NCBI RefSeq assembly: GCF_963678635.1
Contig: NC_087065.1
Location: 75,465,345 to 75,529,344, forward strand
Direction: 5' to 3'
Source: Symsagittifera roscoffensis
Lineage: Eukaryota > Xenacoelomorpha > Acoela > Convolutidae
Length of the DNA: 64,000 nucleotides
In this document: one piece after another, positions 50,143-62,739 of the stretch
How the letters are laid out: the number at the start of each line of letters is the position of its first letter
How positions within the stretch are numbered: the first letter of the stretch is position 1
Position numbers and translations under genes: made by a program
The notes under the pieces: generated by a model
Database searches by the model: none
The model's input: only the letters and a program-made list of their open reading frames with translations
Told to the model about the DNA's origin: nothing

Positions 50143-51241
50143 GTGATACTTAACTTCATTTAATTCTTTCTCATAACCAATAGAAAAAAAAAGAAAAAAA
50201 TGCTGATCAAAAAATCGAGATTCAAAACTTCCTGAAAGTACTGAAACCTTTTACCTAAAAATTTGCACCCAAACAACCTGCATATCAGACAAGAAAAACT
50301 GGGCATCAGAAAAATCCATTTCCTTTCTTTGCTATCAGTAAAAAATATGAAAAAAAATGAATTCAAAATTTTCAATCGATTTCCACAGGCATCCAAAAAA
50401 CTAAAGCAAATGAATTTAAAACAAAAAGAACAGAAATAATGCATCCGAACAAATAATTTTAAGCAAAAAATTGTTTCAGAAACCATGCATCCAGAAAACT
50501 GAAAATTTAAAGCGAAAACGTCAAGCAACGACTTTCCGAAAAAAGTGAAAACTTAAAAAAAAAACCCATGCATCCCAAAAAACTGAAAATTGATAACAAA
50601 AACCTTTTTCAGAATCCATGCATCCAAAAGAACTGAAAATGAAAAGCGAACATTTTTTCTGCTTTAGAAAAAACTTTGGCTTTATTTTTTCAGTTTATCT
50701 GGATGCATGGTTTCTGTTTTTTCTTAGGTTTAAAAAACCGTGGAATTAGCTTTAGTTTTAATCTGTTGGCAGCGTTTCAAAATTGAATAGTTTTTATTAA
50801 ATTGACTCAAGTTGATGACATAGCGTATTGTTTATCAAGTCAAAAACTTTTCGAAAGAATCTCATCGCAGGAGAATGGTTTTTTTATGGCTGCATTTCTA
50901 GAAAAAAATTCTCCCGTGTTTTTTTTGAATTTGTCTTACAAGTCTATTTCTTATTGTTAACTATTTCATGCGATCCAAGCAAAATGACAAAAAGAAGAAC
51001 ATGGAAACAAAAAAGACCTGTAATGGAAACTCGAAAAATAGGAACATTCTTTTTTTTCCAAAAGTTTCGGCCAAAAAAAATAAACTGTTGAATCTTGTGC
51101 GACATTCGCCGCATATCTTCGTAGAAAAATGACGAAATCAAAATAGCAAAAAATGACATTTTGAAACAATAGGCTATGTCAACATTTTGAAACCTATCTA
51201 GGAGCAGCTATTGGCAACGAAAGGTATATCCAGAAGTATCT
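50143..51241. other. AT-rich flank right of the LTR element
   Basis: No gene. Contains the repeated ccatgcatccaaaaaactga block (50470-50720). The rest is A/T-rich without recognisable signals. Confidence 0.45.
50470..50720. repeat. Direct and inverted 'ccatgcatcc' repeats
   Basis: Blocks reading ccatgcatccaRaaaactgaaaat occur at about 50483, 50564 and 50615. An inverted copy (cagtttatctggatgcatgg) lies near 50688-50710. The outermost pair can form a hairpin. Confidence 0.65.
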
Positions 51242-52372
51242 TTGCGAGAAGGTGAAAAATGGTGCGACGAATTGACTGCTCTCGAAACTGCCGCAGTAAC
51301 TGAGCCACACTTGACCCACAGTGTCCTAGTAAAATCCATTCAAAGCTGCTTGAAATTCGTGCTGAGAACAATAGGGGTCACAACATCACTTGCAAGAGCT
51401 AGAGGAGAAACTCAAGTGTCATAACTGTGCCACTAGGTAGAACAATCAACGATGTCCAGCGAAAAAACGATGTCCTATCGTGTGCAGCTAGCCGATTGGG
51501 CCTGATAAATCCTGTTAAATGTGCGCCTTCTCTCTACCAGAACTCTGTAACGCTAACAAAAAAGCTGAAGAATTGGCACAATTGACCTAGATGACTATAC
51601 CAACAATGAAGAACAAGTAGAAATATCAAATCTGAACCGAAAAGTTTCAAAAGACACGTAGAACAACAAAATATATCAGACCGACAGTGAAATGAAACGA
51701 TCATTGGATCTTCTTCAACCAAATGGAACCTCCACCTGGCTCACCTGTCTTCCGTCAAGAGAACAAAACTTCATCATGAACAGGGATGAATTCCAAGATG
51801 CAGTGTGCATGCGATACGGATGGCGTCTGAGAGGAATACCTCAAATCTGTGAATAAGGATCGCTGAACGACATTTATCACGCATTGACCTGCAAGTTAGG
51901 CGGCTTTGTCATAATGCGTCACAACGCGGTTCGCGACGTTGTAGCAGTTTTTGTACGAACTGTTTGCGAAGAAGCGAGCACGGAGCCCGCACTAATACAG
52001 TTGATAGGGAATGAAGGTTTAGCGAGAGGGAGCTATTTAGAAGACAACGCAAGGCTTGATGTTGCCTTCCGCGGTTTTTGGTTACCTCTTCAGAAGATGT
52101 TTCTGGACGTAAGTTTCACCCATCCTAATGCTCCCAGCATTCGAGCTCGGAAACTGGGCCCTCTTCTAAAGTCCTTTGAAAACTATAAGAAAGAAATGTA
52201 CGACAATGGTGTAGTGCAGGTGGAACATGCTTCTTTCACCCCAATAGTATTTGTAACCAATGGCGCGATGAGTGAGAAAGCAGAGCGATTTCATTCTGTG
52301 CTTGCCGACAAGATGAGTGAAGCCACCGATTGTTCTTATGCCAACACCATGAAATATCATTTGCAAAACTAA
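51242..52372 (+). pseudogene. Reverse-transcriptase-type retroelement remnant, copy 1 (C-terminal part)
   Basis: Fragments in different frames: EKWCDELTALETAAVTEPHL..RTI (51250-51400), WLTCLPSREQNF..EFQDAVCMRYGW (about 51735-51830), then, after stops, GGFVIMRHNAVRD..ARLDVAFRGFW..FLDVSFTHPNAPS..VEHASFTP (to 52372). The same ordered blocks occur in the copy at 52620-55110, including the RYGW block, a Cys/His -GG-..RHN segment and an ARLD..-type nuclease-like motif. In related elements these follow an RT domain. Multiple stops and frame changes make it a pseudogene. Confidence 0.65.
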
Positions 52373-52554
52373 ATCAGGTATCGACTGGAATCAAACTCCC
52401 GTGCTTTGCTCACTCATGTAAAACAGTAATATGGAAGAAAATTGAACTTCGAAAAAAGTTGGACTACGAGAACTAAGCTGACAAAAAAAAACAGACTGAC
52501 GATGATCCGAAGTCCAAAAAAAGCAATATAAATCTAGTTTGAAAAGTAAAAATA

Positions 52555-52625
52555 GTTCCTGGATGGATTCGAACCACAAACCTTGGCCGTCTCAAGCTAC
52601 TACTCCAGATGCGTGGGACAATTAA
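52555..52625 (-). repeat. tRNA-like SINE remnant
   Basis: The minus strand carries ggttcgaatcc (B-box consensus) preceded by gagtagtagcttgagacggc (A-box/D-arm-like). The acceptor ends do not pair, so a SINE head rather than a tRNA gene. A weaker B-box-like site lies at about 52385-52400. Confidence 0.4.
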
Positions 52626-55110
52626 TGTCAAATTACCAAGTGGTAATCAAGCCGAAATAGCAAGGCTACTCAAGCAATGGCAAGACGGAGACGTGGATGG
52701 CCTATATTACGAAGGGAAGGCGCTGCAAATGCGCTTGACAAAAGGAAGTAGAAGAACAACTGAAACTGAAGCACAACAGTTCAATTAACTAATGAATACT
52801 GGTAAAATATCACGCGCAATAGCAAAGCTAACGGAAAATCGAGAACTAACGGAAAGCAAAACTAATAGCAAATCCAAAGGCGTTCTTTCGCTCGACGAGA
52901 TCGTCAGAGGTAAGACAAAAGAACAGACTCTTATAGAGAAGCACCAACCATCTGAACCAATTGATGAGAACTATAATACACCAGTCTCAAATGAAACAAT
53001 TCCCTTCCATCCATCGATATTTGATCAGATAAACGGTTAACATATCAAGAAGGCAGCCATGAGAACGCACGGATCGCATGGACCATCTGGCCTCGATGCA
53101 AATGAATGGAGACGTATTTTACTACACTTTGGGCAACAATCAATTGAGATTTCAAAAACAATAGCTATAACTGCCAAAAATTGGCTACCGAAAACCTAAA
53201 CCCAGTACTAACGGAACCATATAACGCATCTAGATAATTACCCTTAGATAAAAATTCAGGAGTAAGAACCATAGGCATAGGAGAAGTTATGCGTAGGATA
53301 ATAGGACGAGCAATAATCAAATGCCTAAAAAACGAACTCAAATTCCTAAAAAAAGAACTCGATTCCAAATATCAATTTTGTCTAGGACACAAGTGTGGCA
53401 TTGAATATGCAATTCACACGCTAAGAGAACAAAACAGCAAAACCTCCGCCGATGCTGTTTTACTGATAGATGCCGAAAACGCTTTCAACTCGCTAATTCG
53501 AAAGCTGGCATTGAAAAACATCCAATATACTTGCCCATCTCTTTGAACCGCAATTAAGAACTCTTAATCCAATTCGTCTAAACTACTCGTTAACAAGAAA
53601 ACCATCTACTCTCAAGAAGGGACAACCCAGGGGGGATCCACTAGCAATGACATGTACGGTCTAGCCATAATACCCCTCACAAAACTTTTATCAGTAGACA
53701 ACGTAAACCAGATATGGTACGCAGACGTCGGAAACGAACCGTCCTCGATAAATTTGTATCACTATGTAAATGTTTTTGATAGCATGTTAAAGCATTCAAA
53801 TACCAACTCATTGTCAAAAATGAAAAACTCGGTGAAGCTGAGAAAATCTTTGAAAATACATTAATCATTATAAACGCAGGCGCCCGAGTGCTTGGTTCAG
53901 TTATAGAAACAGAATCTGAATTAAAAAAGTTCCTCGAATTTTAACAGAATGAGCAAATAAAAATTTTGAAAAAATTAACGAAAGTCGTTAAAATCTCCCC
54001 CCAAAATATTTATGCCTGCTATACTAAAGGAGTTCAAGAAAAACTTTCATTTCTTACCAGGACAACGTCTAACACTATGGAAAACTTAGAAATATAGAAA
54101 AGGTTATCAAAAAACAATTAATATCTAACCTAGTCGGTAAAGACATATTGAACCCCCAGTTCCGTGAGATATCTTCCTTACCCCTTAAAATGGGCGGCCT
54201 TAACATCAAGCTGCCATCCGATCACGATAACTATATAGAATGGTCTAAGGAGATATCACTAGTACTGGGATCTCAAGATCCTGTTACAGCAATAACACAG
54301 CAAGAAAAAATATGTACGAAAATCAAAAAATTGAAAACTGATAGAACAAACCGAAAGAAAACAAACCTCATGAACCCCTTAGATGAAACAGATAAATACG
54401 CAATCGACCTGGCCTCTGAAATGGGAGCCTCTAACTGGCGTAACGCTTTAAGCTTGAACAGATATAACTTCAACTTGAACAAATCAGAATTCAGAGATTG
54501 TATTCACTTAAGATACGGATGGGAACCGAAAAAAACCCCACTCACATGTGCATGTGGTGCTAAATTTAATTTGACACATGCGCTACACTGCGCAAAGGGC
54601 GGTTAAACACACATAAGACACAATGAAATCAGAGACACATTCGCCAACCTCATGAACGAGGTTTGCCATGACGCCGATATTGAGCCGAAACTTCAGTCAG
54701 CCGTTGCAAGGCGAAAGCTTTGTCAACAATTATACTGAAACTGAAGATGGGGCGCGACTTGACATTAAGGCAAACAGAATCGGGCTTTCTTTGTGTGAAA
54801 ATTTTCATTCCCATGCCAAAACATCGCGAAAACTGCATAACGACGCATATAAATATCACGAAACGCTGAGGAACTACAAACATCAGCAGAGAATTTTAAA
54901 GATAGAGCAAAGTAGCTTCCGCCCGTTAATTTTCGGATGCACCGGTGGCGCTGCTCCAACAGCCACGCGGACGATGCAACGATTAGCCGAAAAACTAAGT
55001 GAAAAAAGGCAAGAAAGCTATCCAGAATCGATAAATTACATAAGAACTAAAAAAAGCTTCGCGCTCGTGAGGAGCTCTATACTATGTATAAGGGTGCAGA
55101 TCGCTGCGCA
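52626..55110 (+). pseudogene. Reverse-transcriptase-type retroelement remnant, copy 2
   Basis: Decayed element in sequence order: N-terminal GNQAEIARLLKQWQDG (52630), HGPSGLDANEWR (53085), GVRTIGIGEVMRRIIGRAII (53260-53320), AVLLIDAENAFNSL (RT motif A, near 53460), SQEGTTQGG (near 53620), WYAD (RT motif C position, near 53717, followed by V where the second catalytic Asp is expected), PLKMGGLNIKLP (54180), RYGW and CACGAKFNLTHALHC Cys/His motif (54545-54590), RHNEIRDTF, ARLDIKA (54750), and a final VRSSILCIR (55067-55095). Motif order is that of non-LTR-type RTs with a C-terminal nuclease-like region. Many frameshifts and a damaged YADD show it is dead. Confidence 0.75.
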
Positions 55111-55132
55111 AAGTTCAATTTATCAACAAATT

Positions 55133-55265
55133 TTTCAAACTCTCATCTTGGGATCAGCTGTTTCGCAGGTGCCACTTAGGAAGTAAGACAGGGAAAGATG
55201 TGATTTGCTTGTGAACTAGGACTGATTCAATGGAAATGAATTTCATTTTGCCCATGCACTGCAAC
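55133..55265 (+). pseudogene. Fossil Ty3/gypsy RT fragment related to the giant element
   Basis: Reads GSAVSQVPLRK, stop, DRERCD and, after a frame change, GFxACELGLIQWK-like sequence. This parallels the GSAFWQVPLRKQDREKTGFA..LGLFQWKRMPF block of the RT at about 34267-34370, with clear nucleotide similarity (gtgccact, aagcaagacagg/gatcg, gaactaggactg). It is a short decayed scrap of an older relative. Confidence 0.6.
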
Positions 55266-56028
55266 AGTCATGATATGAGCATAAAAAACCAAAGAGCAGA
55301 AAAAATTAATTATACGGGCTAATCGATAAAAAAAAAAGTCAGTAAAAACAATAAAACAACTGAATAAGACGGCGTTTGAGGACAATGTTAATTTTTTTGG
55401 TCTGTCGGTTCATTCGTCCATTTTTTTGCAAGAGTCTTTAAAGTTATTTTCAAATTGCAGATCTTGACTGCTCGCAAAACGGAAATTGGATGCCCACAAC
55501 TGTTCATTGGTTTCTCACAACAACAATTGTGCGAATCTCTTTTCAATTTTTGTCCTCATTGGTCCCAAAAAATTTAAAATTAAGGCTTTTAAGCTAAAAT
55601 ATGCACTGCTTGGTACGATATTAGACCTTTCTCAAAAGATAAGTCCATAATATAAATCTGTTTTTTTATTCAGACTATTCCTGCAAAATAATAATCTGCT
55701 CACAAACATTTGAATTTTTTCAAGTTTTTAAATTTTTGCAACTCTTTTGGCCATGTGAAATTTTTCTGTAAGTTTGTCTAAACTCTGTGATCATAAGAAA
55801 ATTTGGGGTTAACGTTTTGCAGGGCACGTGTCACCTAATTAAATAGAAAAAAATAAACTCAAAACACAAAGCAAAACCTTTTTCAATTACGTCACTTCTG
55901 TTTTAAGTCGCTGGCGATTTTTTTTCTTCCGCGTCTACTCGCGCCGTGCTTTCGCCTTCCTATTCGTCTCTCCCTTCCGCCGTTTTTATTTGCTTCCCAA
56001 GAATTTGCATAATAGACTTGCAAAACAC

Positions 56029-56057
56029 TATAAATTACAGTGACTACAGTTTCAGTT
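56029..56057 (+). promoter_or_regulatory. Candidate core promoter (TATA + Inr)
   Basis: TATAAAT at 56029-56035 and TCAGTT at 56052-56057 put the initiator A about 25 nt downstream of the TATA start. TTACGTCA (CRE-like) lies at 55887-55894. No gene was identified downstream, so this is only suggestive. Confidence 0.3.
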
Positions 56058-57296
56058 CCGCATCCTGGTGCAGCTCCGAAAAGAAGAGTTTACTTTTTGA
56101 GAGTAGCCGTTTTGTCGCTGCAGTAATACGCAACCCGAGTATCCTACTAAGCAGTTCAGTCGTGTTTTGTCGTTCTGCGGGTGGCGATTGCAAATATCTG
56201 CAGCTTTTCTGGCTTCGAAACATTTTCAGCTGTTTAAAAAACGCAGGGCGAAAATTGCTGGTTTTGTAGCAGTTTTTCTTGTTGTTACCACGTCGATCCC
56301 CGTCATCAACTTATTCTTCTATTGGGCTCAGTTCTAACAAACTTTTTTTGCAGGTTTTTGTCCTTTTTCAAGGTGTTAAACTATGCAACTTAACTATAAG
56401 AAGAAGAGTCGTACAACGCTACCATAAGGGTTTTTTCCCGCGTCCGTTCAAAGTTTTCTTTTCGTGTAAAGCATCAAAATTGCTACAAAATGAAAATTCA
56501 ATAATATACATAGAAAAAGTGTTCCCGTGGAAGTCACCAACGAAAACGTTTATTAACGTTCAGAATTGAGCATTAGAATTGAGCATTATGGAAAAAAGTT
56601 GAAATTGAGTATGGAAATTGAGTTTAAAAAAATGCATTTTCCTGCTTTGGCAAGACATCTGCTCTGAACTGAACTAAATACTCCAAAACATGCAATCCAC
56701 ATATTTTTCTAAATACTAATTGTAAATCATCATAATAAGTAGCGCTGCATAAGTAGTGACCAGTCTAAAAGTTGTTTTCACCGAATACTCTATAAAACTC
56801 AACACTCGTCAATTTTGCTGCATTTGAACCTTTCTTCTCTGAAACCATTCTGATTTTTGTTCTGCCTCCCTAAGCAATTACAGAATAAAAGCAGTTAATT
56901 TGAGGTAAGGATGCATTGACATGAGTTTTGTTAATTATATTCAGAAAATGAGTATAAACCTGGGATCCTGCAATAGCAGAACCTCAGCGCTTCAAGGTGG
57001 AAATTTATTATCCGAAATTGTGATATACGTTATTGGAGCAAAATTTTTGATCTCTATCACCAAATGCATACCCTATCAAAGTCCACGGACACTGTTTTGA
57101 AAGAACTATAGTGAAAGTTAACATTTATTTGACTTGGTTGAAAATTGAAACTGAAATTGAATAATTATGACAAAAAAGAAAGGAAGAGTAAGTTTTTGCT
57201 CTTTCACACATGTTCTTTCACGACAGGGCATGAATGAAAAATGAAATATCAGAACGCATGAAAGAAAAAAGAAATCATTTGAACAGTTTCGCGGAC

Positions 57297-57373
57297 TTTT
57301 CCGGGCTTTTTCACAATTTTCCGGGCTCTTTCACAATTTTCCGGGCTTTTTCAAAATTTTCGGGCATCTTTCC
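57297..57373. repeat. 20-bp minisatellite
   Basis: About 3.5 copies of ttttccgggctttttcacaa. Confidence 0.85.
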
Positions 57374-57403
57374 CTCAGAAAGAGCAAAAACATACTCTTC
57401 AAC

Positions 57404-57512
57404 AGTCAGAACATAGTTGAAGATGGCCTCGGGCACAAGAGCCGCACTCGGGCAATTCGTGCCCTCAGGCCGGGCTCTTTTTCCTGCGGGCATCTTTCAA
57501 CTATGTTCTAAC
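57404..57512. mobile_element. Short inverted-repeat (MITE-like) element
   Basis: agaacatagttgaagatg near the left end and its near-perfect reverse complement catctttcaactatgttct at the right. The GC-rich interior (cgggcac..gggcaattcg..gccgggc) also partly self-complements. Around 110 bp, non-coding. Confidence 0.5.
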
Positions 57513-58849
57513 TACTACAAAAAGTTAATTTCTCCAAATCACTATCATCGTTACAGTTTTAATCAATCATCCTTTAAATAATGAACAAAAATCCTTTTGC
57601 AACAATTTATCATTTCTAGACAATGATTGGAGAGGATAGATCAATGGCAAACTCACAGCCCACTAATTGTCTACCCTGTAAAAATGAACGATTGTTAATT
57701 ATCATTCGTCGCCAATGCATCGAAACCAAGAAACATATTAAGAGGTCAAGCTCTTTATTTTGTGAATTGTGAGCGGATTCCGCAACAAGGACGCTCTCTT
57801 TGTTTTTTTTTTGTTTTTCGCTTTCTTTGATCGTTCCGTCAAAACTTTAACATATTTCAAGACTTGTCTCTGGATTCAAGAGACCTGCACAAAATAAATT
57901 GTGCGCTTATCCAGAGCAGAGTTTAGCCCCATAATGAATTTTGGAAAAACACGATCAACCGGGAAAACTACTTTGAACTCCAGATCTAATTCGCGAAAAA
58001 AATTGACCTTTGAGAAGTATTAACTGGAGTCGAGCTAACCCTCTCAACAGTACAGATTGCCTAAATCAGTAACTTCTGAGCAAAATACTGCGCTTTTCAG
58101 TAAAAAAAAAACAGAAATGGAAACATGCAAACTTCAGTGCCAGAGAATCCAGTAACGTTTAATGGGACCGTTAAAACCTTTAGAAAAGAAACAGTGCGAG
58201 CAAAAAAACCCTCCCAAGACTCAATAAAAATTGTAACCTGTCCATCAGACTCGTTACAAAGAAAAAACGAGTGCCAGATAGAACGAACGCAGAATAATCC
58301 CAGGTTAATTGAAGCTTGATAATAATGAAACAAAACCTCTGCAACGTTTTTCCACAATTTCTCTACAATTTCATGAGATTCTTCTCCACAATTTTTAAGA
58401 ACGATTCTCTACAATTTGTTAAGATTTGATTATGAAATTTTTGGAACAAGCACAAAATTGTCAAATAGTTCATTTACATTTTTTACATTACTGTAGTTTT
58501 CTAAAAAATATGGCGAAAATTGTAGTTTGTTTACCGCAAATACATTAAAATTCAATCGTTATGGCAACTGACGATTGGTTATCTGAAAAAGATGAAGTCT
58601 CCAAAGATGTTCCGTGGTCAGCATAATATTTCAAACACCGCGAAGTCAGATACGCACTATAAAAGGCCTAAATATTCTGACAAAAAATGAATTTAACACA
58701 TTAACGAAAAAATTGTTTTATAAAATAGATAGATTGGTCAGAAAGAAATTGGCAGGTGCACTGGATTGGCTTGACTGGGCGATTAAATTGCAAATTTTGC
58801 CCTTGCTAAAAACTTGCTTCTCCGATGAACCAGCGGATTAAGGAGTTGT

Positions 58850-59570
58850 TTTCCGAATTTTCTCAATCAAACAAACAAAACTGTAATTTACAAAAAGAGA
58901 CCCAACAGAGGCAGTTAACTACAGGCCAAATTTGCAAACAAATACTTTGTGTAAAATATAGGAGCCTCTTCTACTTAACCAAATGTTTGCATATCTAGAA
59001 AATTTTTTAACCGATACTCGATTTAGTTTCCAGGAAAAAATCAACGGTTATATGACGCGGTTCTAACATTATTTGAAGAAATATAAGCGAATCTTCAAGC
59101 AAACAATCATACTAAAGCTATTTTTTGACCCTGTTTAAGAAATCATTTTGGTTTCAAATCTAATCTTTCTCGGCAATTTAGATTCAAACAGGTTACCTGA
59201 TCAAGCTCGTGAACTGTTTGTATTTTTTTATCAGAACAAAAAAACTGCATCAAAATTGGTGATTATTTGCTGGTCTGCTATTGATCGTGTGGTACCATAA
59301 GGTATAGTACGCGATCCAAAAGTTTTCAAACTATATGCTAACGATTTTTAGAGTGTATTGCGTTATCACATAGAGGCAGTTCAATTTGCGGATGTTAACT
59401 GTTTATATTTCTTTAAAATGGAACTTGCCTGTTTTAAGATCCGACAGACAAGATCCAACATCTGTATCGCTATTTTTAGCCAAAAAAAACTCATGACTAA
59501 AGCAGCCAAAACGCGTATAACCAGATTTCAAAAATTAGAATATCGATTCACAGATTCATTTGGTTAAAAA
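58850..59570 (+). pseudogene. LINE-type reverse transcriptase remnant
   Basis: Consecutive degraded RT motifs in the right order: KKRDPTEAVNYRP (near 58895), LLLNQMFAYLENFLTDTRF (near 58965), a damaged KAFD region (59120), DRVVP..VRDPKVFKLYANDF (the GVPQGS..LGP-F--Y-ND block, near 59287-59350), and YHIEAVQFADVNCLYF (the FADDT catalytic block with the second Asp changed to Val, near 59358-59410). This is the arrangement of Jockey/CR1-like non-LTR elements. Frameshifts and stops throughout; ancient. Confidence 0.75.
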
Positions 59571-61353
59571 GGACGAATTGTCAATCAAAAGTTATTGATA
59601 TTGATATTGTGTTACTTGTCTTACATGTTTGTCCAAAAAAAGTCATAATTTTGGAACTCTTATTTTGAGAATTTTCTTGCGATCAGCTATAACAATCACG
59701 GGTGGGTAGTAGAAAACTACTCAAAATTTTAAATTTATTTATGCATGAGTTTCTCCATAGGGCAGAAAAACGTATCTCAGCCGGGGCAAGCAAATATATC
59801 GAGAAAAAACACTTGTCGAGAAAAACCATGGGACATTTTCGAAACACAGCAGAGCTCTGTCGCATAATTACTTATGCATTTTTAAAATCAAAATCCAGGG
59901 CAGTCGAACCATTCCCATTTATAGTCAACAAATTGAAACATATCTGGTCTGTTTCGAGCAAAGCAGCCGAATACGTCTTTTCTTTGGTTGAAAGTTTCGA
60001 AACATATTCAAATATGGCCGTCAAAGTCGCAAGATAGAAAACTTGGTCGCAATAGACAAAACAAAAAAAGGAACTTGATTCAAGATAATTAAAACTAAAA
60101 AAAATCTTCAACCTGGAACTGTCAAAAAAATGCAGTTTTGACACTAAATTTCGGGGCGGTTTTTTCGAATTCAAAAAACTGATTATATTTGTGTACTTTG
60201 AGGTGTCAAACATTGACTTTTATGATTTTGAGGCGGAAAAATTAAAAAGATGCGTTGACTGCAATTGAATTGTACGTGGAGTTTACAGTTAGCAAAATAC
60301 TTTTTTTTGGAATACAAAAAAAAAGAACAAAGTGATTTTTATTTCGGTCAATTAAACAAGCGCTTTTAAAACTTTTTGTTGCAATTTTCGATTTGCAATT
60401 TTTGAATTTTTGACAGACTAGTTATATTTGGGATTGTTTTTTCTCCTCCAGTGTTGACTTTGTAACTAGCGTTTTTCGACTAAATGTTTTTTTGTTAACC
60501 AAAAAATATTGTTGCACTGGGTTCAATTTTAATAAATAGTTCACCTGTGATCGTTTTTGAAAAACTTATGGGTGTTGAAACATTGCAATTTGGTCCGTTT
60601 GTGACGATTAACGCGCGTTATGTTTTGTACAAATATGGCATAAGTGGAGATTTAACTAGTGTTAGAAGTAGCTCCTAGTTGATTTAAGGCAAGCAATTTA
60701 GTCTAATTTGCTCTATGCGAAATATATCAATCCTTATTCTCTAAATAGCGTGTGGGGGTCGAGGTTTTTTTCGTTGTTTTTCATCAATTTTTTTTGATCG
60801 ACCTAAAAAGGCAGTCGGAGTGGAGTACTCAGGGTTTGTTCAATTTTTAGATTTAGTTATGTTCGGTCTTATTGAACATCTCACACCTTCAATAATTTTT
60901 TTTGGGCCTTGCAGAAGAGATAACGGAACATATGAACATCCCACAAAGCAAGTTTGGGGATGTAAAATTGTTTCCAAGATGGAATTTTCAGCCAATCAAA
61001 ATCGAAATTTTTAAATGCAGCGCTTAGCAAAACGAATCTCACTTTCCCCCATATTTCAATCCTTCAATTAGTTTAAGTGCCTTACCTGTTATTATGGCTC
61101 AGTGCATGATGTCACAATGTAAGGTATGCAAAACAAATCTGTACAGAGTAGTTAGTTTGTTCACCATGCATAATTTCATTACATGATGACAACGTAAAAA
61201 TAGTTACTCAAAAAATAGTTACTGAAATCTAAATATGGGGCGGGGGAAGGAAAATAGTCGAGTTTAATTTCGTCTATCTGGAGGGATAGGGAGAGGGGGG
61301 GGGGGGGAGAATTTAGTTTAGAGAGGGGAGAGCGGGAAGAGGGGGAGGATGTT

Positions 61354-61490
61354 AAAGTAGGTCTTTACCACAATGGTAAGGCGTTCAGTTTCAGATCTTG
61401 CATTTGGTTCCCTGCCATGACAATGACAGTATGTGAGGACAAGCTCTCACTTGACCTGTAATTGTAGGTCTATCACACCCTGGCCGATTT
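61354..61490 (+). repeat. SINE-like segment
   Basis: accacaatggtaaggcgtt followed ~30 nt later by tggttccctgcc has the spacing of tRNA-derived A and B boxes. Less AT-rich than the surroundings. Tentative. Confidence 0.3.
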
Positions 61491-62739
61491 CACAACCACG
61501 TTAAAACTCTAGACGCAAAAAACGGCCTTGAGTCGCACAAAAGAACTTCGCTCGATAGCCTTTCATTGATCCCCTGCGCATCGCAGAAACCAAAACTGTT
61601 TATAACCTGATCTGCAATTACCACTATTTTTGCGGTTAATTGCCTTAAAAATGACTCTTTTAATTGAAGTGCTTTCGAAAAAATATTTGAACTTAGAAAA
61701 CAAACTGATGCTACTTGCATTAGCATCTAGAGACTGTTTATGGATTTTCAACTTTTTTTTTCTGAAAAGCTTCAATAATTGAATTGTGATTTTAAGAGGT
61801 CAAATAAAACTTTGCGAGGTATGATAAAAAGGCTGTTTCGGATTTTTTTTTTTTGCTTTTTTATTCAATTAAAACGAAAATATTCAATTAAGACGACCGT
61901 TTTGAAATGAATTTACAAGTTTAGAAAAAATTTTTGGTGCTCATTTATTTTGAATTTATCGAGCTTATGACAATTTTGCTGTTTCATTAGTCGGGTGAAA
62001 GAGCTGGCAAGAATCTTCTCAAGCTCTGCTCAGTGTCTATTTAAGTCTTCTCCGATGTCGGAAATGAATTGGAGCAATTAATTGAGTCGAAAACTTTATC
62101 CGACCCACCGAGGTGGAAATAACTTTTGCCCTAGCTGGCTTATCCCAGCACATATCACGTAACACTCACTTAATACAGGTAATTGGGAGAGAAAGGAACG
62201 GAAGCATAAGTCAACAACTGTCTTGTATTACTTCAAAACCCTCCAATTTACTCTTCATCCTTACGACTAATTCGTTAAAATTCATTTATATACTTAAAAT
62301 CGCCTCTTGCAAAGAGGTAAATTAAGTGAACAAAATTGATAAAAATAGGGATTAAAAATGAGAGCAATATGATTGGCTTGTAGGCTGGCCAATCACAATT
62401 GAGACAACATACGCAAAGGAACCAAAGGAAGGGATTCTTCCTTTACCCATCCTGAGAAACGGAACCTAACTTGACTCTCTCAAAAAATTAGTAGTGGTAA
62501 TACTACTAAAAAATTTCAAATATTAAATAAATATTTGAAAAAATTAATATTCAATTTCAGTTGAAAACAAAAAAAACGATCCTGCGGTTGAAAAACACAT
62601 TCTGGAATCGATTTTGAGATATTTTTGAGAAGTGTTAAAATATCCGCTTCACTTCAATTTGAAAATCAGCTTCCTGAAATCTTTCGAACTAGATAGAGGT
62701 AAGTAAACAAATTTTGTGGGGTTCTCTTCGTTTTGCATC

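Larger units (their letters stand above)
55266..58849. other. Mostly non-coding stretch with candidate promoter and minisatellite
   Basis: No gene assigned. It has a less AT-rich patch with a candidate core promoter (55887-56057) followed by ~500 nt of relatively open sequence on the plus strand without recognisable protein, a 20-bp minisatellite (57297-57373) and a short inverted-repeat element (57404-57512). Confidence 0.4.

Noticed and set aside
59702-60037. 111-codon plus-strand frame
   Set aside because: No recognisable domain; at best decayed 3' sequence of the preceding LINE remnant.
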